Of a DNA stretch of 64,000 nucleotides, positions 60,071 to 64,000 are shown piece by piece. Below the pieces are notes generated by a model. That model saw nothing but the letters and a program-made list of their open reading frames with translations, had not been told where the DNA came from and did no database searches. This DNA comes from Pseudovibrio sp. Ad37 (lineage in GTDB: Bacteria > Pseudomonadota > Alphaproteobacteria > Rhizobiales > Stappiaceae): positions 38,104-102,103 of the forward strand of contig NZ_LMCF01000224.1 of the NCBI RefSeq assembly GCF_001623075.1. Direction: 5' to 3'. A program made the position numbers and the translations under genes. The stretch's first letter is position 1, and every line of letters starts with the position of its first letter.

Positions 60071-60502
60071 TTAATCGTAAGCCTTTGCCAGCTTTAATGC
60101 CCGCTTTTGACTATCACTGAGTTTTTCATCTTTAACTCCGTTTGACCATGCAACTTTGAAGACTTGATCGTTTGAACTCTGGCACCAGGACAATGCTGCC
60201 GCGCCAAGTGGTGTCCAGCCGATGCCGTCACACATCTGAGCCCATCTTTTTGCGGGGAATGCCTCCAGTCTCTTCAGAAGGCTTAGATCCGTCTCGTCAA
60301 TCCGGCTCTGGTTTTCTTCGCCCCCCTCAACGCCTGCAGAGGCAATCCAGAGTGGTTCGCTGGCATGGAGGCCTTGCCATACATCCACTGGAGTTAGGCC
60401 TTCTCCCAAGTCGAATGCTCCCGGTTTTGGAGCGTCTTGATCAACCGCCAATTTCAACGTCTCCTGATCCAGCGGAAGCAGAGCCACCACACCCAACAGC
60501 AT
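60071..60502 (-). CDS. Type VI accessory protein downstream of PAAR
   Basis: The predicted product (144 aa from the ATG at 60502) overlaps the end of the PAAR gene by 61 bases in another frame; later starts (TTG at about 60451 with GGAG before it) are equally possible. It reads DLSLLKRLEAFPAKRWAQMC and ALSWCQSSNDQVFKVAW, with no signal peptide. It has a faint likeness to small DUF6931-type proteins found beside PAAR and VgrG genes, but this is uncertain. Its place at the end of the VgrG-linked cluster suggests a minor cargo or chaperone part. Confidence 0.45.
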   Translation of the reverse strand: MLLGVVALLPLDQETLKLAVDQDAPKPGAFDLGEGLTPVDVWQGLHASEPLWIASAGVEGGEENQSRIDETDLSLLKRLEAFPAKRWAQMCDGIGWTPLGAAALSWCQSSNDQVFKVAWSNGVKDEKLSDSQKRALKLAKAYD

Positions 60503-60731
60503 CGCCCACTCGACACACTGCACGGCCATTGACGAACACGGATCCAGATCCTGCGGACATGGAACGAGGATGAGGTGGACAATTGCCGCAACCATGCGGA
60601 ATAACGCCGTCACCGACACGCACCACAGCAATAGCATTTACAAACACATCAGGGCTTCCGGCAGAGGAAGGCGTAGGCGGAAAACACCCATGACCCGCGG
60701 CAATATCGCCTTTTCTATAGGCAGCTGGCAT
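60441..60731 (-). CDS. PAAR-domain spike tip protein
   Basis: The 96-residue protein is a stand-alone PAAR protein. It starts AYRKGDIAAGHGCFPPTPS and repeats the PAAR pattern with GSPDVFVNAIAVVRVGDGV, IPHGCGNCPPHPRSMSAGSG and SVFVNGRAVCRVGDAVGCGG. It includes the His and Cys ligands for the zinc that forms the needle tip. It caps a VgrG trimer in the type VI secretion system. It is cut from the same transcript as the neighbouring effector-immunity genes. Confidence 0.88.
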   Translation of the reverse strand: MPAAYRKGDIAAGHGCFPPTPSSAGSPDVFVNAIAVVRVGDGVIPHGCGNCPPHPRSMSAGSGSVFVNGRAVCRVGDAVGCGGSASAGSGDVEIGG

Positions 60732-60758
60732 CTAAACCTCAAAACAGCAAACTTAGAC

Positions 60759-61391
60759 CTACCTGGTAGGGCTCAATAAAATGATTTCCCCTTCCATGAA
60801 GGCAACATTACCACCACCAACCCACAGTTTATAGAAAGGTGTATGGTCTACAGGGAAGCCCACGAGTTCTTGCATCAAATATCTTGTAATTTCGGGAGAC
60901 ATGGTAAGATGTAAAGTCGCCTCTTCTACTCCGTAGAATCTTTCATCTTGATCTAGGTAGTCTCCAAAATAATTTGACATCTCATCATTGATACCTAGCC
61001 ATGGCAAACTTCGATCACCACGCAAATTATGATAAGTTTCATATTCTTCAACATACTTAATATTACTTATATTTACTTGAGATGCCAATTCAGATTCATT
61101 CTTTGCAAGTAAGAAATTTGCTATATTATCCCTATAACTTAACGCTAGATCATGTATCTCTTGCCTATCGAGTTTCTTCTCCTCATTTTGCACGAAGTAC
61201 AATCCCGTAAAACTGCAATCAAGCCTCAATTTATTTGTTTTTTCTATTAGTCTAAGACTGTCTTTAAGCGCCTTAAATGCCTCTTCTGGCGACACAATGT
61301 CTGCAGTGTCTGTTAATAGTGCAGCAAAATCATCTGCATCAAAATGGCTAGAACCATTCAGATATTCTTTCCAATCTTCTAGCATTCCCAT
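60759..61391 (-). CDS. Likely immunity protein for the upstream effector
   Basis: The 210-residue acidic protein has no recognised domain. It begins MGMLEDWKEYLNGSSHFDAD and ends LWVGGGNVAFMEGEIILLSP. It lies directly after a polymorphic-toxin-like effector gene and before PAAR in one minus-strand array, with AAAGG before its ATG. Its A+T content (with codons such as ATA, TTA and AAT) is clearly higher than that of the neighbours, which is common for immunity genes. Role inferred from position only. Confidence 0.5.
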   Translation of the reverse strand: MGMLEDWKEYLNGSSHFDADDFAALLTDTADIVSPEEAFKALKDSLRLIEKTNKLRLDCSFTGLYFVQNEEKKLDRQEIHDLALSYRDNIANFLLAKNESELASQVNISNIKYVEEYETYHNLRGDRSLPWLGINDEMSNYFGDYLDQDERFYGVEEATLHLTMSPEITRYLMQELVGFPVDHTPFYKLWVGGGNVAFMEGEIILLSPTR

Positions 61392-61404
61392 TTAATTATA
61401 CCTT

Positions 61405-62802
61405 TTATCCGCCACCTGCTGTTGTTATCGCCTCTTTGAGTTTATCGGGAAAGCTATCAACTCCATTATCCAGCCAAGAATTTGCCCAATAACCTAATCG
61501 TCGCAGAAGTTCTTGCCTACTTTCTGCAGTCTCAATTATTTCATCAAGGGACTCATGCATTTTCTTGGAACCAACTCCAGAGCCACGCCCTCCTCCCTCT
61601 TTACTGTGACGCCAACGCTCGCCGGGTTGGCGAGTTGGATCTGGCCCCTCAGTGAGTTTAGTTGGAGAAGTCCAATCCATAACTTCCGCAGCACTAAAAC
61701 CAAGCCGTTTTAGTTTTGGCAACTGAGAGCGCTTTAACCATTCATGCTTCTCCCCCCCGTTTAGCATTTGCCGTTTAATCGCTCTGTGATGCTTGGGAAT
61801 AGCCCATAACTTATCTAACTCATCTGGACTTAATTCATCAAACCACTTTTCGAATCCTTTTGTAAGTGTCGGTACCTTACCATCTGGCAGAAGCTCCTCT
61901 ATTGAGCGCGACTTTTTGTTTTTCTTGTCTTCTGCATCATTATCGTTTGATTGCTGTTCCCCACCACCCTTCGCTTCGGCAGCACCTTTGTCACGGTCCG
62001 GCGCGGTCGTGCCCTGATTATCTGACCCTAAGAGTTTTTTCTCTGCATCTGAAAGGTCAGTGGACGTGTCGATGTCACCAACACTTTTCTCAACAACCGC
62101 TGGTTTCGAAGGATCAAAACTGTCTTGTTTCAGAAAGTTCCGTTCACTGCGAACAAAGACCTTAACAAGGTTTGATCCAGGTTTTGCGACGCGCCCGACG
62201 AATTTGAGCGTCAAAGCCGCAACTCCCAGCCCTAACCCCACAAGGGCCAGCGCAATGCCTTCTTCAGTGACGGCATATCCAGCATCGACAGCTGCCTTGC
62301 ATAGAGCAACCTTCCAGGTGCCGTTATCAATGGCAGTAATCGCATCTTGATAAATCGTCTTGAACGATGTCCAAAGGTTTTCAAAAAAAGCGTTGAAGCT
62401 TCCATGCATGACAGCTGTACGGTGGTCATAGGCTTGCCGGTAAGTGGCATAAGCCTTCTCTTCAGCCAGCTTTGCTGCACGCGCACGCGCTGTGTCACCC
62501 AATGCTGTTGCAAGCCCGTGTTCTGCGCGGGCTCGCTCATAGGCTCTGCGAGTATCTACTTCCGCATCTCGCGCTGAGCTTAAATTTGTCGGTAGTCCAA
62601 ATTCTTCAATGGCCTGTCTGACAAGCGCACGCGCCTCTTCCTGCTCTTCAGGTGTGCCAGTAAGACAAGCAAGTAGGCCGATAAAGTGAATTGTGGCTGC
62701 GTATTCTTTGGCACGATCCGCCGCGTGACCGATACAGGATTGACCGTCAACATGCATGCCACCTGGCTGCGTGTCTGGAAGGTGGAAATCAGCGTCAGTC
62801 AT
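61405..62802 (-). CDS. Type VI-associated polymorphic-toxin-like effector
   Basis: The protein (465 aa from the ATG at 62802, MTDADFHLPDTQPGG) has an N-terminal helical part (about 20-200, with a hydrophobic pair EEGIALALVGLGLGVAALTL), an acidic disordered linker (GGGEQQSNDNDAEDKKNKK, about 285-305) and a basic C-terminal domain from about 325. That domain contains HHRAIKRQMLNGGEKHEWLK, a Trp-Thr segment and RGSGVGSKKMHESLDEIIET, a layout seen in Rhs-type toxin tails with a conserved GG.HEWL and GS..xHxEl pattern. A nuclease or similar toxic activity is likely but cannot be named. The longer ORF to 62817 adds only five residues that overlap the linker gene. Confidence 0.65.
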   Translation of the reverse strand: MTDADFHLPDTQPGGMHVDGQSCIGHAADRAKEYAATIHFIGLLACLTGTPEEQEEARALVRQAIEEFGLPTNLSSARDAEVDTRRAYERARAEHGLATALGDTARARAAKLAEEKAYATYRQAYDHRTAVMHGSFNAFFENLWTSFKTIYQDAITAIDNGTWKVALCKAAVDAGYAVTEEGIALALVGLGLGVAALTLKFVGRVAKPGSNLVKVFVRSERNFLKQDSFDPSKPAVVEKSVGDIDTSTDLSDAEKKLLGSDNQGTTAPDRDKGAAEAKGGGEQQSNDNDAEDKKNKKSRSIEELLPDGKVPTLTKGFEKWFDELSPDELDKLWAIPKHHRAIKRQMLNGGEKHEWLKRSQLPKLKRLGFSAAEVMDWTSPTKLTEGPDPTRQPGERWRHSKEGGGRGSGVGSKKMHESLDEIIETAESRQELLRRLGYWANSWLDNGVDSFPDKLKEAITTAGGG

Positions 62803-63160
62803 TACTCTTCCCTCCAAAGAGGTTTAGAAAATGACTTGTGCCAATAGCTGGTGTAATTGTTGCATCCAGGACGGGGCGTGCGACCTTGCTTGCACCAACA
62901 ACAGGGACGCTCAGTAATGAACTCACCATATCGGACTTCATCGCGACAAGAGCACTTTTATCACCTTCCTGGAGATCCATGGCCTTATCAATGAGGCCCA
63001 ACACGATCCCATGTTGGGCTTTAGGATCAGGGTCGTAATCGAAGGGATCTTTCAGAGGTTTCCCACCAGCGTCTGCAAAAAACTTGCTCCGATACTGATC
63101 TCGCAACTTGCGACGTGTCGGTTCTTTGGCAACAAATTCACCATCATCATATCTGCGCAT
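62795..63160 (-). CDS. Small VgrG-linked protein between VgrG and the effector
   Basis: The 121-residue protein starts MRRYDDGEFVAKEPTRRKLR and ends NLFGGKSND. Its start follows the VgrG stop by 10 bases and its end overlaps the effector start by eight. The position suggests an adaptor that loads the effector on VgrG, although no DUF4123 or other adaptor signature is seen. Unknown family. Confidence 0.5.
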   Translation of the reverse strand: MRRYDDGEFVAKEPTRRKLRDQYRSKFFADAGGKPLKDPFDYDPDPKAQHGIVLGLIDKAMDLQEGDKSALVAMKSDMVSSLLSVPVVGASKVARPVLDATITPAIGTSHFLNLFGGKSND

Positions 63161-63170
63161 CTGACGCCCC

Positions 63171-64000
63171 TTAGTTCAGCTTGATTTTGCCGCCCTTCTG
63201 GACGATCTGCGAAGAACCATTGATGCTGATGTTAACGCCTTCGATTTTTATGTTGCCCGCTTCCTCCATGACGATTTTGGATTTGCCGCAGACAATCTCG
63301 AAGGTTTTGCCGACAACAATCGTCTTGTTCTGACCAACCTCTTCGTAGGCTCCCATGAGTACTGATTTGTTCTCAATGCCCCCAACGGACAACTGATAAC
63401 CACCACCAACTGCCGTGGTTTTCGCTCCGCCGATGACTTCAGACGAAGAAACCATCACAGTCTCAGCTTTGTTTTTACCAACTGCGATAACCAGATTGCC
63501 TTCGCCCATGTTGAGGCCGAACTTGCCAAGGGTTCCGGCAATGCCGCCGATTTTCTTGCCGAGGGCTTTTTCTACGGATTTGAACTTCTCGGTAACAAAC
63601 TGCTGTAGCTTGTTGGGGCCAACCATCAACGTCATATTGCCACCAATGACTTCGTGGTGGCTGTTGCCCACTTCAATGGATTTGTTGTGGCCGATGCTCT
63701 CTGACTGGTTCACATCGACACGCTTGGCGCGGTTGTTTTCGACGTGAATATCCTGGTCTTTTTGGGCATGGACATAGATCTGCTCCTGACCAGACTGATC
63801 CTCAAATGAGATCTCATTAAACCCATCCCCTTTATGACTATCGGACCTAATGACCATCTTGGTTTTGTGGTCTGGCAGGGTGTAGGGACTCTTGTTATTG
63901 TTGTGATACGTCCGCCCTGTGATGATGGGTTGGTCTGGGTCGCCTTCGAGGAAGTCTACGATGACTTCGTGACCGATGCGGGGGATGGCGATGTGGCCCC
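63171..64000 (-). CDS. vgrG: VgrG spike protein (C-terminal part; gene continues past the window)
   Basis: The open frame continues to the window end at 64000 and is therefore partial. Just before the ATG-like M at 63857 the frame reads [20 protein letters not shown] and [14 protein letters not shown], the gp5 OB-fold motif of VgrG. It is followed by the repeated beta-helix of the spike ([40 protein letters not shown]), and it ends KGGKIKLN. It is the first gene of a minus-strand type VI cargo cluster. The core T6SS machinery is not in the window. Confidence 0.93.
   Translation of the reverse strand, partial: GHIAIPRIGHEVIVDFLEGDPDQPIITGRTYHNNNKSPYTLPDHKTKMVIRSDSHKGDGFNEISFEDQSGQEQIYVHAQKDQDIHVENNRAKRVDVNQSESIGHNKSIEVGNSHHEVIGGNMTLMVGPNKLQQFVTEKFKSVEKALGKKIGGIAGTLGKFGLNMGEGNLVIAVGKNKAETVMVSSSEVIGGAKTTAVGGGYQLSVGGIENKSVLMGAYEEVGQNKTIVVGKTFEIVCGKSKIVMEEAGNIKIEGVNISINGSSQIVQKGGKIKLN

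Noticed and set aside
1..64000. CRISPR arrays, insertion sequences and rRNA genes
   Set aside because: No regularly spaced repeats, transposase motifs or rRNA sequence were seen in the window.

Overview
The window looks like a piece of a marine alphaproteobacterial chromosome. The best guess is a Pseudovibrio- or Stappiaceae-like member of the Hyphomicrobiales. This is an inference from gene content and repeats, not a measured placement. The evidence is a GlpSTPQUV-type glycerol transporter as in rhizobia, a dispersed 45-base palindromic repeat typical of this order, an initiator-tRNA fragment of alphaproteobacterial type, and a mixture of type III effector-like and type VI secretion genes.

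Layout. 1-5463: a small unknown gene, a strongly folded non-coding element (440-521), a secreted TIM-barrel protein, a YaiI-family protein, an amidase, and a putative type III effector with its chaperone; the effector reading frame is broken by one base. 5746-9951: Tex, RpiB and a small RecD-like helicase. 10131-11492: glutamate decarboxylase interrupted by a single in-frame TAG. 11525-19199: a P1-family peptidase and an aminoglycoside-phosphotransferase-like kinase, then a sugar-acid group (KdgK-like kinase with GntR regulator, 2-hydroxyacid dehydrogenase, LacI regulator, aldo/keto reductase).

19327-28454 is the most notable region. A four-gene operon encodes two di-haem cytochrome c peroxidases, a Tat-exported Rieske protein and an AioA-like molybdopterin oxidoreductase, which is the gene set of the periplasmic iodate reductase (IdrA, IdrB, IdrP1, IdrP2). 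It is read divergently from an FNR-type regulator with an unusual N-terminal cysteine cluster. The shared intergenic region carries two TTGAT-N4-ATCAA boxes, so the operon is probably switched on when oxygen is low. A large HEAT-repeat protein lies downstream.

28508-40565: an ABC membrane domain without ATPase, an AlkD-like repair protein, a WYL regulator, a secreted phytase/esterase-like propeller protein, a second effector-like gene (caspase-type His/Cys dyad) that is also frameshifted, an alpha/beta hydrolase, a decayed HxlR regulator, a FadJ/FadB-type fatty-acid oxidation enzyme and a Fic toxin with its antitoxin. 40811-46864: complete glycerol ABC transporter glpS-T-P-Q-U-V, whose two ATPases carry complementary degenerate motifs. 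47644-50573: a TIM-barrel isomerase, a Vgb-like propeller, Ogt, and a small gene behind a possible toxin remnant.

50690-58690 encodes what looks like a full non-phosphorylative deoxy-sugar (L-fucose-like) route: aldose dehydrogenase, lactonase, UxaA-type dehydratase, SDR dehydrogenase and FAH-type hydrolase, with an IclR regulator in the divergent promoter, followed by an AraC regulator and a PhyH dioxygenase. 58752-59686 is a SoxR regulator facing a VOC gene across a SoxR-like box. At 59768-59815 lies the 3' half of an initiator tRNA, most likely one end of an integrated island. Beyond it is a type VI secretion cargo cluster: VgrG (cut by the window end), a linker protein, a polymorphic-toxin-like effector, a likely immunity protein, PAAR and an accessory protein.

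Three genes (gadB and both effectors) are each broken by one substitution or one extra base, which could be real decay or sequencing error. No intact tRNA, rRNA, CRISPR array or insertion sequence was recognised.
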